From an uncultured Gallionellaceae bacterium (GTDB taxonomy: Bacteria; Pseudomonadota; Gammaproteobacteria; Burkholderiales; Gallionellaceae), in contig CAINCU010000005.1 of assembly GCA_903847155.1 (NCBI GenBank), forward strand, positions 121,497 to 185,496: 64,000 nt of DNA, written 5' to 3'. The notes beneath the pieces are model-generated. The model was not told where the DNA came from. It saw nothing but the letters and a program-made list of their open reading frames with translations, and did no database searches. Below are positions 39,510 to 49,541 of the stretch, piece by piece. The position numbers and the translations under genes are program-made. Positions within the stretch are counted from its first letter, which is position 1, and each line of letters begins with the position of its first letter.

Positions 39510-40582
39510 AGATTCTTTCCCGCTATCTCGCGCGCGAAATCTATTTCAGTGTAGCGCTGGTGTTCGCCGCCTTGTTGATGCTGTTCGCGCTGCTTGATCT
39601 GATCAATGAGCTGAATTCCATGGGGCACGGCGATTACAGTTTGGGCTATGTATTGCTGTTCATAACCCTGACTCTGCCGGGGCATATTTATGAATTGTTC
39701 CCGGTGGCTGTTTTGATCGGAACCATTTTTGCGCTGGTGCAGATGGCAGCCAACTCAGAACTCACCGTGTTTCGAGCATCCGGCGTTTCTTTGCGGCAAA
39801 TGATTAATGCTTTGTTGCTCATCGGCGCGCCGCTGCTGGTGATGTGTTTTTTGTTTGGCGAATTCATTGCCCCGCCCAGCGAACGTTTGGCGCAACAAGT
39901 CAAACTCAAGGCGCAGAATGCCCAGATCAACTTGCGCGAGTTTCGCTCGGGGGTGTGGGTGAAAGACGAAGGCAGCTTCGTCAATGTGAAAAGCGTACTG
40001 CCCGACACGTCGCTGTTGAACATCAGCATCTATCATATCGATGGCAATTACCATTTGCGCAGTATTACCTCCGCTGATCGCGCCATTTACCAGAATGACA
40101 ATCATTGGAGGCTGGAAGGCGTCAAGCAAACCAACTTTTCTGTGCAGGGTGCCTCCGTTAGCAATATGCCGGCGATGGATTGGCGTTCCACGCTTAATCC
40201 GAGCATTCTCAGCGTGTTGATGGTGGTGCCGGAACAGATGTCCTCCTGGAATTTATATCAATATACGCAACACCTTGCTGAGAATCACCAGAAGACAGCA
40301 CGCTACGATATTGCCATGTGGAATAAATTGGCCTATCCCTTTGCCGTGCTGGTGATGATGTTGTTGGCCTTGCCGTTCTCTTCTTATCAGCGCAGGGAAG
40401 GCGGTGTGAGCAGCAAGATATTCGTCGGTGTCGTGCTGGGATTAACTTTTCACTTTGCCGGCAGATTGTTTGCCAATCTGGGCGCGCTCAACGAGTGGCC
40501 TGCCTTGGTAAGTGCGACGGCGATGAGCTGGATATTTCTTGGTTTGGCGCTGGTCATGCTGTGGCGCACCGAACGGCGCTGA
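39506..40582 (+). CDS. lptG: LPS export permease LptG
   Basis: 358-residue partner of LptF with the same six-helix plus periplasmic jellyroll layout: MKILSRYLAREIYFSVALVF, LFPVAVLIGTIFALVQMAAN, a Glu-rich coupling segment, RSGVWVKDEGSFVNVKSVLP in the periplasmic domain and C-terminal FAVLVMMLLALPFSSYQRR. ATG 39506 overlaps the lptF stop (ATGA); an in-frame ATG at 39488 is also possible. Confidence 0.95.
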   Translation: MKILSRYLAREIYFSVALVFAALLMLFALLDLINELNSMGHGDYSLGYVLLFITLTLPGHIYELFPVAVLIGTIFALVQMAANSELTVFRASGVSLRQMINALLLIGAPLLVMCFLFGEFIAPPSERLAQQVKLKAQNAQINLREFRSGVWVKDEGSFVNVKSVLPDTSLLNISIYHIDGNYHLRSITSADRAIYQNDNHWRLEGVKQTNFSVQGASVSNMPAMDWRSTLNPSILSVLMVVPEQMSSWNLYQYTQHLAENHQKTARYDIAMWNKLAYPFAVLVMMLLALPFSSYQRREGGVSSKIFVGVVLGLTFHFAGRLFANLGALNEWPALVSATAMSWIFLGLALVMLWRTERR

Positions 40583-40588
40583 TACCGT

Positions 40589-40996
40589 TTACTGCACGGG
40601 AGTGGCCGGGGGAACGCTGCTGGAAGCTGAAAGCGCCTGCTGTTCGAGCAGCTTCTTTTTGATGGCTGCGCGTTTTTCGGGCGGTATCTTGCTGAAGGTT
40701 TGGTATCTCTTGCGCGCTCGCTCACGTTGTTCGGGCGTAAGTTTGCTCCAAGTTGTCATACGCGAACGCAACCGTTGCTGTTGTTGTTCATTGAGTTTGG
40801 GATAGCGCTTGGCGATTGCCAGAAAATTGACGTGTTGCTTCTCGGACAGGGAATTCCAAGTGCTGGATAACGGTGCCAGTGTTTCTTTCTGCTGAGGATT
40901 CAAGTCTTCCCACGTTTGGGAAAATGCGGTCAGCGGCAAACAGCAGGAAGCTGTCAGGATTAGTAGGCTAAAGCACTTATTCAGTAAGACATGCAT
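40589..40996 (-). CDS. DUF3106-family exported protein
   Basis: 135-residue protein with a signal peptide (to about residue 26, LTAFS) and Trp-containing repeats of the DUF3106 type: TWEDLNPQQKETLAPLSSTW, RMTTWSKLTPEQRERARKRY. Function unknown; in Betaproteobacteria it sits after the DUF3619 gene and an ECF sigma factor, as here, suggesting a shared envelope-stress operon. Confidence 0.82.
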   Translation of the reverse strand: MHVLLNKCFSLLILTASCCLPLTAFSQTWEDLNPQQKETLAPLSSTWNSLSEKQHVNFLAIAKRYPKLNEQQQQRLRSRMTTWSKLTPEQRERARKRYQTFSKIPPEKRAAIKKKLLEQQALSASSSVPPATPVQ

Positions 40997-41014
40997 CTGG
41001 CGATCCGTGTGTGG

Positions 41015-41368
41015 TTAATCGACGTACATATTGACGGGTAAATCGTCCGTCAGGATTGCAATGTCTATATCGCTATGGTCATATTCGTTCGAATTTGAAT
41101 GCTGCCAATAGATGGCGCCACTGAATAGAACCAGCACGAGCAAAGCAGCCACCCCCCAACCGAGTGACTTGTTGCCATGCGACGAATGGGGATGAACCAT
41201 ACTGTGTTGCCCAAGCCACGCTAACACCGGAACCCGTTGGCTCGTCAACTGATGCTGCAGTGCAACGCGGCGAGCCGCCTGCAATTTGCCCACCGTTTCT
41301 TTATCGAGTTGCGCAGCAGAACGGTCGAGCATTGGCTTGATATCACGTATATTTAATTTAATTTTCAT
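41015..41368 (-). CDS. DUF3619-family membrane protein, putative anti-sigma
   Basis: 117-residue protein: a soluble helical N-terminus (IKPMLDRSAAQLDKETVGKL), a single membrane helix (WGVAALLVLVLFSGAIYW, about residues 71-88) and an acidic periplasmic tail (SDIDIAILTDDLPVNMYVD). ATG 41368 overlaps the sigma-factor stop (ATGA). The one-helix topology and tight coupling to the sigma gene fit an anti-sigma role, but no zinc-binding HxxxCxxC motif is present, so this is inference. Confidence 0.8.
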   Translation of the reverse strand: MKIKLNIRDIKPMLDRSAAQLDKETVGKLQAARRVALQHQLTSQRVPVLAWLGQHSMVHPHSSHGNKSLGWGVAALLVLVLFSGAIYWQHSNSNEYDHSDIDIAILTDDLPVNMYVD

Positions 41369-41931
41369 GATAGGTCGATTCCTTTCTCTTTTAGCATCAA
41401 TGCCAGCGCATGCGTAGCGCGCGAACAATGAGTTTTGACGCTGCCTTCAGAGCAGCCCATTGCGGCGGCTGCTTCCGCCGTGTCCATTTGTTCCCAGTAA
41501 CGCAACAGGAAGGCTTCTCGTTGACGTGCCGGAAGAAGATGCAACGAATTCTCGATTGCCGTCAATACCTGAGTCTGTTGCAGGGCGTTATCCGGTAGTG
41601 CTGGTTGACTGGCATTATCTATATCTTCCAATACCTCCAGCGGGTCGAATTCTTCTTCATGCTTCGGAGAAAAGGACGAAAACAGGGTAAGCCAGTACGA
41701 GCGTACCTTTTGCCGACGGAAATGGTCCAATATGGTGTTTTGCAGAATGCGATGGAACAGCATCGGAAACTCTTCCGCAGGCTTGTCTCCATAGCGTTCG
41801 GCCAGTTTGAGCATGGCATCCTGTACGATGTCCAGTGCCACATGTTCGTCGCGCACCGCAAACATCGCGTGTTTGTAGGCGCGGCGCTCAATTTGGGCAA
41901 GGAACTCGGATAGTTGTTCTCTGGTGGACAA
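41365..41931 (-). CDS. ECF-type RNA polymerase sigma factor
   Basis: About 188-residue sigma factor. Region 2: FAVRDEHVALDIVQDAMLKL, LFHRILQNTILDHFRRQKVR; linker acidic (EEEFDPLEVLEDIDNASQ); region 4: LPARQREAFLLRYWEQMDTA, AAAMGCSEGSVKTHCSRATH. The start is uncertain: TTG 41931 gives STREQLSEFLAQIERRAYK, matching how relatives begin, with GAGAG upstream; ATG 41979 (204 residues) is the alternative. Divergent from ilvI. The next two genes (DUF3619, DUF3106) overlap or follow closely. Confidence 0.88.
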   Translation of the reverse strand: MSTREQLSEFLAQIERRAYKHAMFAVRDEHVALDIVQDAMLKLAERYGDKPAEEFPMLFHRILQNTILDHFRRQKVRSYWLTLFSSFSPKHEEEFDPLEVLEDIDNASQPALPDNALQQTQVLTAIENSLHLLPARQREAFLLRYWEQMDTAEAAAAMGCSEGSVKTHCSRATHALALMLKEKGIDLS

Positions 41932-42080
41932 GGTTAGGCTCTCGCAAGGCAGCACATGATAGCAAATTCCTGTAGTCATAAGGGTTTTCAAGGTCATTTG
42001 CCTTGATTGGGGTTGACCAAAACGCTGCCAGCCTTTATCTTTCGCGATCTCACAAATCAAGCTAATTAGGTAGTTTTGTC

Positions 42081-43787
42081 ATGGAACTGACGGGCGCAGA
42101 AATAACCATCCGCTGTTTGCAGGAAGAGGGGGTCGAATACATATTCGGCTATCCTGGCGGCGCGGTGTTGTTCATTTACGACGAGTTATTCAAACAGGAT
42201 AAGGTCAAACATATATTGGTACGTCACGAACAGGCTGCGGTGCATGCCGCCGACGGCTATGCGCGATCCACCGACAAGGTCGGTGTGGCGCTGGTAACGT
42301 CCGGCCCCGGTGTAACCAATGCCGTTACCGGCATCGCCACCGCGTATCTGGATTCCATTCCGCTGGTGGTTATTAGCGGCCAAGTGCCGACCAGCTTTAT
42401 TGGCGAAGATGCTTTTCAGGAAGTGGATGCGGTCGGCATCACCCGCCCCTGCGTGAAGCACAACTTTTTGGTGAAAGACCCCAAAGATATCGCCAGCACG
42501 CTGAAGAAAGCGTTCTATCTGGCCAAGAGCGGTCGCCCCGGCCCGGTGCTGGTGGACATTCCCAAAGATGTGTCGAACCAGAAAGCGGAATTTTCCTATC
42601 CCGCGACGGTGAATATTCGTTCCTACAATCCGCAAGTTCAAGGCGATATCGGGCAGATCAAGCGTGCCGCGCAAATGCTGTTGGAAGCCAAGCGCCCCAT
42701 GGTGTATGCGGGCGGCGGGGTGATCCTGTCGGATGCCTCCAAACAATTGACCGAACTGGTGCGCCTGCTGGGCGCGCCCTGCACCAACACACTGATGGGC
42801 TTGGGCGGCTATCCGGCGAGCGACAAGCAATTCGTTGGCATGCTCGGCATGCACGGCACTTATGAAGCCAACTTCGGCATGCAGAACTGCGATGTACTGC
42901 TGGCGGTGGGCGCGCGTTTCGACGACCGCGTGATCGGCAATGTGGCGCATTTCAATTCCGTGCCGCGCAAGATCATTCATATCGACATTGATCCGGCTTC
43001 CATCTCCAAACGCGTCAAGGTGGACGTGTCTATTGTGGGAGACGTGGCGCATGTGTTGTCCGATATGTTGGCAGTGCTGAACAGCAGCAAGCAGAAGCCG
43101 GATGCGAATGCGCAGAAGAACTGGTGGAAACAGATCGACGAATGGCGCGGTGCGAATTCGCTGTCGTACAAGAATTCGAGCGAGATCATCAAACCGCAAT
43201 ATGTGATCGAGACACTGCACAAGATCACGCACGGCGATGCGTTCGTGGTTTCCGACGTGGGGCAGCACCAGATGTGGGCGGCGCAGTATTACAAGTTCAA
43301 TCAGCCGCGTCGGTGGATCAACTCCGGCGGCTTGGGCACCATGGGTTTCGGTCTGCCTGCCGCGATGGGCGTGCAGTTGGCGCATCCGGGAGCGACCGTG
43401 GCCTGCGTGACGGGCGAGGGCAGCATCCAGATGAACATTCAGGAGCTTTCCACCTGCAAGCAATATAACGTGCCGATCAAGATCGTCGCGTTGAACAACC
43501 GTTACTTGGGTATGGTGCGCCAGTGGCAGGAATTCTTCCACGGCAACCGCTATTCGCATTCCTATATGGATGCGCTACCGGATTTTGTGAAGCTGGCCGA
43601 AGCCTATGGACACGTGGGTATTCTGGTGGAGAAGCCATCCGATGTGGAAGGTGCGCTGAAAGAAGCGTTCGCGCGCAAGAACGATCTGGTGTTTCTCGAC
43701 TTCCGTACCGATTCCACCGAGAACGTGTATCCCATGGTTCCCGGCGGCAAGGGATTGTCCGAAGTGATTCTGGCGGAGGATTTGTAA
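42081..43787 (+). CDS. ilvI: Acetolactate synthase large subunit
   Basis: Thiamine-diphosphate enzyme making acetolactate or acetohydroxybutyrate, first common step of Val/Leu/Ile synthesis. 568 residues with the N-terminal PYR domain (GYPGGAVLFIYDELFKQDKV, catalytic-type Glu in RHEQAAVHAADGYARSTDKV), central FAD-binding domain (GARFDDRVIGNVAHFN), and C-terminal PP domain with the ThDP motif GEGSIQMNIQELSTCKQY ... NNRYLGMVRQW. Followed one base later by the regulatory subunit. Confidence 0.96.
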   Translation: MELTGAEITIRCLQEEGVEYIFGYPGGAVLFIYDELFKQDKVKHILVRHEQAAVHAADGYARSTDKVGVALVTSGPGVTNAVTGIATAYLDSIPLVVISGQVPTSFIGEDAFQEVDAVGITRPCVKHNFLVKDPKDIASTLKKAFYLAKSGRPGPVLVDIPKDVSNQKAEFSYPATVNIRSYNPQVQGDIGQIKRAAQMLLEAKRPMVYAGGGVILSDASKQLTELVRLLGAPCTNTLMGLGGYPASDKQFVGMLGMHGTYEANFGMQNCDVLLAVGARFDDRVIGNVAHFNSVPRKIIHIDIDPASISKRVKVDVSIVGDVAHVLSDMLAVLNSSKQKPDANAQKNWWKQIDEWRGANSLSYKNSSEIIKPQYVIETLHKITHGDAFVVSDVGQHQMWAAQYYKFNQPRRWINSGGLGTMGFGLPAAMGVQLAHPGATVACVTGEGSIQMNIQELSTCKQYNVPIKIVALNNRYLGMVRQWQEFFHGNRYSHSYMDALPDFVKLAEAYGHVGILVEKPSDVEGALKEAFARKNDLVFLDFRTDSTENVYPMVPGGKGLSEVILAEDL

Positions 43788-43788
43788 C

Positions 43789-44280
43789 ATGCGACATATC
43801 ATTTCTTTGCTGATGGAAAATGAAGCGGGCGCATTGTCGCGTGTAGCCGGACTGTTCTCGGCGCGCGGATACAACATCGAGTCGCTCACCGTGGCGCCGA
43901 CCGAAGACCCGACCATGTCGCGCATGACCATCGTTACCAGCGGTTCCGACGATGTGATCGAGCAGATCAACAAACAGCTCAACAAACTGGTGGATGTGGT
44001 CACCGTGATGGATCTGACCGACGGCGACCACATCGAGCGCGAATTGATGCTGGTCAAGGTGTTGGCAACGGGCGAATCGCGCGAGGAGCTGAAACGTATC
44101 GCGGATATTTTCCGCGGGCGCATCATCGACGTGTCCGACAAGACCTACACCATCGAGCTGACCGGCGCCGGTTCCAAGCTGGACAGCTTCTTGCAGGCAA
44201 TTGATCGCGGCCTGATTCTGGAAACCGTGCGTACCGGCGCATCCGGTATCGGGCGCGGCGACCGCATTTTGAAACTTTGA
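43789..44280 (+). CDS. ilvH: Acetolactate synthase small (regulatory) subunit
   Basis: 163-residue ACT-domain subunit that mediates valine feedback: HIISLLMENEAGALSRVAGL, RGYNIESLTVAPTEDPTMSR, then a C-terminal domain with RGRIIDVSDKTYTIELTGAG. Full length. Starts one base after the ilvI stop and is followed 30 bases later by ilvC. Confidence 0.96.
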   Translation: MRHIISLLMENEAGALSRVAGLFSARGYNIESLTVAPTEDPTMSRMTIVTSGSDDVIEQINKQLNKLVDVVTVMDLTDGDHIERELMLVKVLATGESREELKRIADIFRGRIIDVSDKTYTIELTGAGSKLDSFLQAIDRGLILETVRTGASGIGRGDRILKL

Positions 44281-45325
<1,045 letters not shown>

Positions 45326-45327
<2 letters not shown>

Positions 45328-45429
45328 GATTGAGGAGTGAGGATTGAGGATATAGGGGGCGGACGCTCCCGGCCTTAATCCTCAACTTTCGGTTTTTTAC
45401 TCAATCCTCAATCCACGATCCTCAATCCT
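45326..45429. repeat. 25-bp inverted repeat between ilvC and psd
   Basis: Left arm 45326-45350 and right arm 45405-45429 pair at 21 of 25 positions; each arm contains two copies of an AGGATTGAGGA-type unit. The right arm ends on the base before the psd ATG, which has no Shine-Dalgarno sequence. The loop holds AGGGGGCGGACGCTCCCGGC and a T run. Confidence 0.8.
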
Positions 45430-46068
45430 ATGAAAAACTACCCACACCCCATCATCGCCCGCGAGGGCTGGCCGTTTCTGGCGATCTCACTGATTCTGGC
45501 AATCGCTGCCACCGTCGGATGCGCGTCATGGTCGATTCCGTTGTGGATCATCTTTGTGTTCGTGTTGCAGTTCTTCCGCGACCCGGCACGCGAAATACCG
45601 CAGCAAGTTGGCGCTGTACTGTCGGCTTGCGATGGCCGGGTCATCAAGGTTGAGCGCACGCAAGATCCTTATGCGCAACGTGAAGCGATTCTGGTCAGCG
45701 TGTTCATGAACGTGTTCAACGTGCACTCCAATCGCAGCCCGATGGATGGCAAGGTCGAGAAGATCCAATACTTTCCCGGCAAGTTCGTGAACGCCGATCT
45801 GGATAAGGCTTCTACCGAGAACGAGCGCAATGCGGTAGTGCTGAAAACCAACGACGGACAGACTGTGACCTTCGTGCAAGTTGCCGGACTTATTGCACGC
45901 CGTATCCTGTGCTACATCAAGGTTGGCGATGTGCTGACGCGCGGTCAGCGCTACGGCTTCATCCGTTTCGGTTCGCGCGTGGATGTTTATCTGCCGCTGA
46001 CCGCTACCGTTAAAGTGAGTATCGGTGATAAAGTGTCTGCCACTACTACTATTCTGGCGCAACTCTAA
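45430..46068 (+). CDS. psd: Phosphatidylserine decarboxylase (short type)
   Basis: 212-residue pyruvoyl enzyme making phosphatidylethanolamine from phosphatidylserine at the inner membrane. One N-terminal hydrophobic helix pair ([19 protein letters not shown]), [40 protein letters not shown], and the self-processing Gly-Ser site in [12 protein letters not shown] near residue 180. Short PSD type as in many non-enteric bacteria. pssA follows six bases later; together they make PE. Its start abuts an inverted repeat. Confidence 0.94.
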   Translation: MKNYPHPIIAREGWPFLAISLILAIAATVGCASWSIPLWIIFVFVLQFFRDPAREIPQQVGAVLSACDGRVIKVERTQDPYAQREAILVSVFMNVFNVHSNRSPMDGKVEKIQYFPGKFVNADLDKASTENERNAVVLKTNDGQTVTFVQVAGLIARRILCYIKVGDVLTRGQRYGFIRFGSRVDVYLPLTATVKVSIGDKVSATTTILAQL

Positions 46069-46074
46069 ACCAAT

Positions 46075-46833
46075 ATGGATGAACTGGATCAGCGCAAGCA
46101 GCAAATGAACCTGCGTCGGCGCAGCATCTACCTGCTGCCCAACCTATTCACCACGGCCGCACTGTTCGCCGGTTTCTACGCCATCGTGCAGGCGATGAAC
46201 AGCAAGTTCGAATATGCCGCCGTGGCTATCTTCATCGCCATGGTGCTGGATGGTTTGGACGGGCGCGTGGCACGCCTGACGCATACGCAAAGCGAATTTG
46301 GCGCGGAATACGACAGCCTGTCGGATATGGTGTCGTTCGGTGTAGCACCATCCATTCTCATGTACGAATGGGCATTCCGTGATTTGGGCAAATGGGGCTG
46401 GTTCGCCGCCTTCATTTACTGCGCAGGTGCCGCGCTACGTCTGGCGCGTTTCAATACCAACATCGACGTGGTCGATAAACATTATTTTCAGGGTCTACCC
46501 AGCCCGGCGGCGGCAGCGCTGGTGGCGGGCTTCGTGTGGGTGATGCTGGACAACCGCTTTTCAGGGTTCGAGTTGCGCTGGTATGCAGTCGGCTTGACCG
46601 TGTTCGCCGGTTTGAGCATGGTGAGCAACCTAAAATACTACAGCTTCAAGTCGATCAACATGCGCAAGAGCGTGCCGTTCATCGTCATTTTCCTGTTTGC
46701 GATATTCTTCATGTTCGTGGCGCAAGATCCGCCGTTGAATTTATTCCTGTTGTTCCTCGGCTATTGCCTGTCCGGCTATGTGATGTTGCTGCTCAAATTA
46801 CGTAAACCAAAAACTCCGACGCCTTTGCCGTAA
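46075..46833 (+). CDS. pssA: CDP-diacylglycerol-serine O-phosphatidyltransferase
   Basis: 252-residue membrane enzyme of the CDP-alcohol phosphotransferase family, making phosphatidylserine. The catalytic signature DG-xx-AR-x8-G-xxx-D-xxx-D is present in DGLDGRVARLTHTQSEFGAE and the following YDSLSDMVSFGVAP. Six to eight membrane helices. Supplies the substrate for Psd upstream. Confidence 0.95.
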   Translation: MDELDQRKQQMNLRRRSIYLLPNLFTTAALFAGFYAIVQAMNSKFEYAAVAIFIAMVLDGLDGRVARLTHTQSEFGAEYDSLSDMVSFGVAPSILMYEWAFRDLGKWGWFAAFIYCAGAALRLARFNTNIDVVDKHYFQGLPSPAAAALVAGFVWVMLDNRFSGFELRWYAVGLTVFAGLSMVSNLKYYSFKSINMRKSVPFIVIFLFAIFFMFVAQDPPLNLFLLFLGYCLSGYVMLLLKLRKPKTPTPLP

Positions 46834-46835
46834 TT

Positions 46836-47366
46836 TCAACGCTGCCACAGCGTCTCTGCTTGTCCCGCCGCGCGATTCAACGCGCGGCACAGCACGAACA
46901 ACAAATCCGAAAGCCGATTGAGATATTTCAGCCCCTCCAACGGGGCTGATTCTTTTTGCATAAGCTGAAAATAATCGCGCTCGGCGCGCCGCGCCACACT
47001 GCGCGCCACGTGGCACTGCGCGGCAGCGCGTGTGCCGCCGGGCAGGATGAATTCCCTGAGCGGCGGCAGGTCAGCGTTGTGATGCGCGATGGTTGCATCC
47101 AGACGGGCAAGTTTTTCTGTGTCGAACGGTGCGCCGGGGACAGCAAGTGCGCCGCCCAGATCGAACAGGTCATGCTGGATGCGCAGCAACTCCAGCCGAA
47201 TAGTTTCCGGCAGCGTTTCGGCAAGCAATACGCCGAGCTGGCTGTTCAGCTCATCCACGCTGCCGATGGCGCTGATACGCGCACTATCTTTGGCGACGCG
47301 CGTGCCATCCGCCAATCCGGTGCTGCCGTCGTCGCCAGTACGTGTCACGATTTTGCTTAGTCGCAT
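46836..47366 (-). CDS. Cob(I)alamin adenosyltransferase, PduO type
   Basis: 176-residue ATP:cob(I)alamin adenosyltransferase. Conserved N-terminal TRTGDDGSTGLADGTRVAKD, GSVDELNSQLGV, and C-terminal helix with HVARSVARRAERDYFQL and YLNRLSDLLFVLCRALN. Makes adenosylcobalamin in salvage or synthesis. Its ATG directly borders the MITE-like element at 47367. Convergent with pssA, two bases apart. Confidence 0.93.
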   Translation of the reverse strand: MRLSKIVTRTGDDGSTGLADGTRVAKDSARISAIGSVDELNSQLGVLLAETLPETIRLELLRIQHDLFDLGGALAVPGAPFDTEKLARLDATIAHHNADLPPLREFILPGGTRAAAQCHVARSVARRAERDYFQLMQKESAPLEGLKYLNRLSDLLFVLCRALNRAAGQAETLWQR

Positions 47367-47513
47367 ATGGCCACCTCTAAAAATCCAAATTTCGTCGCAA
47401 TACTGCGTTACTTACAAAAAAATTACTCCTTACATATCCAACTATATGCTGCGTCGCAATTTTTTGCTCGCGCCTTGTCTTGCTTAGAACTTTGAATTTT
47501 TAGAGGTGGCCAT
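47367..47513. mobile_element. MITE-like element with 24-bp terminal inverted repeats
   Basis: Ends at 47367-47390 (ATGGCCACCTCTAAAAAT onward) and 47491-47513 are reverse complements apart from one position; total 147 bp, AT-rich, no ORF. It fills the whole gap between the cobalamin adenosyltransferase start and the DUF1841 stop codon, sharing one base with the latter. No target duplication is obvious. Confidence 0.65.
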
Positions 47514-47935
47514 CATTGCTTCTCCAGACAACCCATATAAATTGCCGCATCCGGCGCAGTCTTGTTACGCTGCGCTTGCCAGATCATTTCGCCCAGACAA
47601 TCCATCATCGCGTGCTGCGCTTCATGTTCCGATTCATATTTATGCGTGAGCCGCGTGAACTGCTCGCGGATGCCCTGCGGCTGGCCGATGGAAATCTGTT
47701 CCTCGATGGTCAGGTGCATCATCAAGTGCAGGAAGGGATTGAGCACATTGCCGTCCGCCGCGTAATCTTTGTCCTGATTGCGTTCCGCGTCGTTGAACAG
47801 CTCGTGGAATTCCGGGTGCTTGTCAATCAGTTGCGCGGTCAGGTCTTCCAGCGGCGTGAGCAATTCCTGCGCGCAACGCTTGCGCCAGGATTCGAACAGA
47901 AAAAGTCTTGCTTCGTCTCGGGTCGGATTGAACAT
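47513..47935 (-). CDS. DUF1841-family protein
   Basis: 140-residue protein starting MFNPTRDEARLFLFESWRKR, with LTAQLIDKHPEFHELFN, NPFLHLMMHLTIEEQISIGQ and HDAQHAMMDCLGEMIWQAQR-like C-terminus. DUF1841 is widespread in Beta- and Gammaproteobacteria; the conserved His residues suggest metal binding but no function is known. ATG 47935 starts the family; the frame extends upstream without conservation. Confidence 0.85.
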   Translation of the reverse strand: MFNPTRDEARLFLFESWRKRCAQELLTPLEDLTAQLIDKHPEFHELFNDAERNQDKDYAADGNVLNPFLHLMMHLTIEEQISIGQPQGIREQFTRLTHKYESEHEAQHAMMDCLGEMIWQAQRNKTAPDAAIYMGCLEKQ

Positions 47936-48059
47936 TGGAGGTGCCTTGAAAGTGCGGCGGATTGTCCTTGCATCAGCCGAATCCGTCAACGCGGACATAC
48001 GTGCCAGCGAACAACGCTACAGTGAGTTCGGAAACTCGGAATCGCCATCCCATGAAGAA

Positions 48060-48124
48060 GCCCGTCAATAGGCGATCTGCGCTGTATAGTGTGCGGAGAT
48101 TGCCGTGTTTAGGCGCTCGCGGGC
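48060..48124 (+). repeat. 65-bp dispersed repeat, copy D
   Basis: GCCCGTCAATAGGCGATCT at the left, GGAGATTGCCGTGTTTAG and CGCTCGCGGGC at the right. Lies downstream of the response-regulator gene, between it and the DUF1841 start. Confidence 0.8.
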
Positions 48125-48152
48125 AAGTTTGTCTGTTCAGGATTGCCGCCAG

Positions 48153-49541
48153 TTAGCCGCGCCAGGTTTTGTCCACCTTGATGTCCAGCTTCTTGATGCG
48201 GTGCCACAGGCTGCGCTCGGTGATGCCCAGTCGCCGAGCGGCTTGGGCTTGCACACCTTTGCTGGCTTCCAGCGCGGCAAGGATGGCGTTGCGCTCGCGT
48301 TCTTCCAGCCAGACATCGAGGTCTGCGGTGTCCGGGGCGGTCGATTCTGGATTGGCGGCTACGGCGACACCTTCATTCAGGCGGCCCGGAAGGTCTTTGC
48401 AGTCTATTAGTTCGCCGCGGCAGGACAGCAGGGCGCGTTCCACCGCGTTGCGCAGTTCGCGCACATTGCCCGGCCATGCAAAGTGGCTGAGTGTCGCCAG
48501 CGCCTCTGCAGTAAAACCTTGCACCGGCTTGTCGATTTCCGTGAGCAGATCGGCGAGAAAGGCGGAGGCCAACGCAGGCACATCTTGCAGCCTTTCACGT
48601 AACGGCGGTACGTTGATGGTGTAAACATCCAGGCGGTAATACAGGTCTTCGCGAAACGTACCATCGCGTACGCATTGCGGCAGGTCGCGGTGGGTGGCGG
48701 CGATGATGCGCACATCGACGCTGTGCACCGCGTCGCTACCGACCGGAGAGAATTCGCGTTCTTGTAACACGCGCAGCAGCTTGCTCTGCAAAGCGATGCC
48801 GAGGTCGCCAATTTCGTCGAGAAACAGCGTGCCGCCGTTGGCCTGTTCCAGGCGGCCCAAGCGGTTCTGGTTGGCACCGGTGAAGGCACCACGCACATAA
48901 CCGAACAGTTCGCTTTCCATCAGGTCGCTTGGAATGGCGGAGCAATTTAGCGCCACCCAGGGTTGTTCGGAGCGCGGTCCGCGCTCGTGGATGCTGCGCG
49001 CCACCGCTTCCTTGCCGGTGCCGCTCTCGCCGGTGATTAGCACATTGCTGCGATACGGGGTGACCTGTTCGATTTCTTCCTGCAGCCGACGCATGGCCGG
49101 ACTGTCGCCGATCAGCCGACGGTGCGGTTGCGCATCGCTGACCACGGCCTGCAGGCGCTGGTTCTCGCGCAGCAGGTCGTGCAGGCGCAGCGCGCTCTGG
49201 ATTGCGAGCAAGAGTTCATCGGCTTCGAACGGCTTGGTCAGATAATCGGCGGCGCCGGACTGGATGCACTCGATGGCAGAACGGATGGAGCCGAACGCGG
49301 TGAGCACGATCACCGGCACTTCTGGCCGTTCTTGCTTGCAATGCGTCACCAGTTCTTCGCCGCGCATGCCGGGCAGTTTGAGATCGGTGAGAACTACCGA
49401 CAACTCTGGTAGCGTCAGCGACGACAAGGCGAGTTCGGCGCTGTCCGCGGTCAGCACGCGGAAACCCGCGTCTTCCAGCGCCATGCGGATGACCAACTGC
49501 ATATTGCGTTCGTCTTCAACGACCAGAATGGTGTGCTGCAT
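48153..49541 (-). CDS. NtrC-family sigma-54 response regulator
   Basis: 462-residue three-domain activator. Receiver domain 1-120 (phospho-acceptor Asp53 in VLTDLKLPG, Lys103 in LTKPF); AAA+ domain with Walker A GESGTGKE (171-178), sigma-54-contacting GAFTGA (218-223), and LFLDEIGDLGIALQSKLLRV; C-terminal Fis-type HTH (ALEASKGVQAQAARRLGITE). All functional residues are present. Overlaps the kinase gene by one base (TGATG). A likely target is the candidate sigma-54 promoter at 51387. Confidence 0.94.
   Translation of the reverse strand: MQHTILVVEDERNMQLVIRMALEDAGFRVLTADSAELALSSLTLPELSVVLTDLKLPGMRGEELVTHCKQERPEVPVIVLTAFGSIRSAIECIQSGAADYLTKPFEADELLLAIQSALRLHDLLRENQRLQAVVSDAQPHRRLIGDSPAMRRLQEEIEQVTPYRSNVLITGESGTGKEAVARSIHERGPRSEQPWVALNCSAIPSDLMESELFGYVRGAFTGANQNRLGRLEQANGGTLFLDEIGDLGIALQSKLLRVLQEREFSPVGSDAVHSVDVRIIAATHRDLPQCVRDGTFREDLYYRLDVYTINVPPLRERLQDVPALASAFLADLLTEIDKPVQGFTAEALATLSHFAWPGNVRELRNAVERALLSCRGELIDCKDLPGRLNEGVAVAANPESTAPDTADLDVWLEERERNAILAALEASKGVQAQAARRLGITERSLWHRIKKLDIKVDKTWRG

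Noticed and set aside
42186..43559. 457-codon ORF antisense to ilvI
   Set aside because: Opposite a fully conserved ThDP enzyme, His/Arg-rich composition, no recognisable domain.
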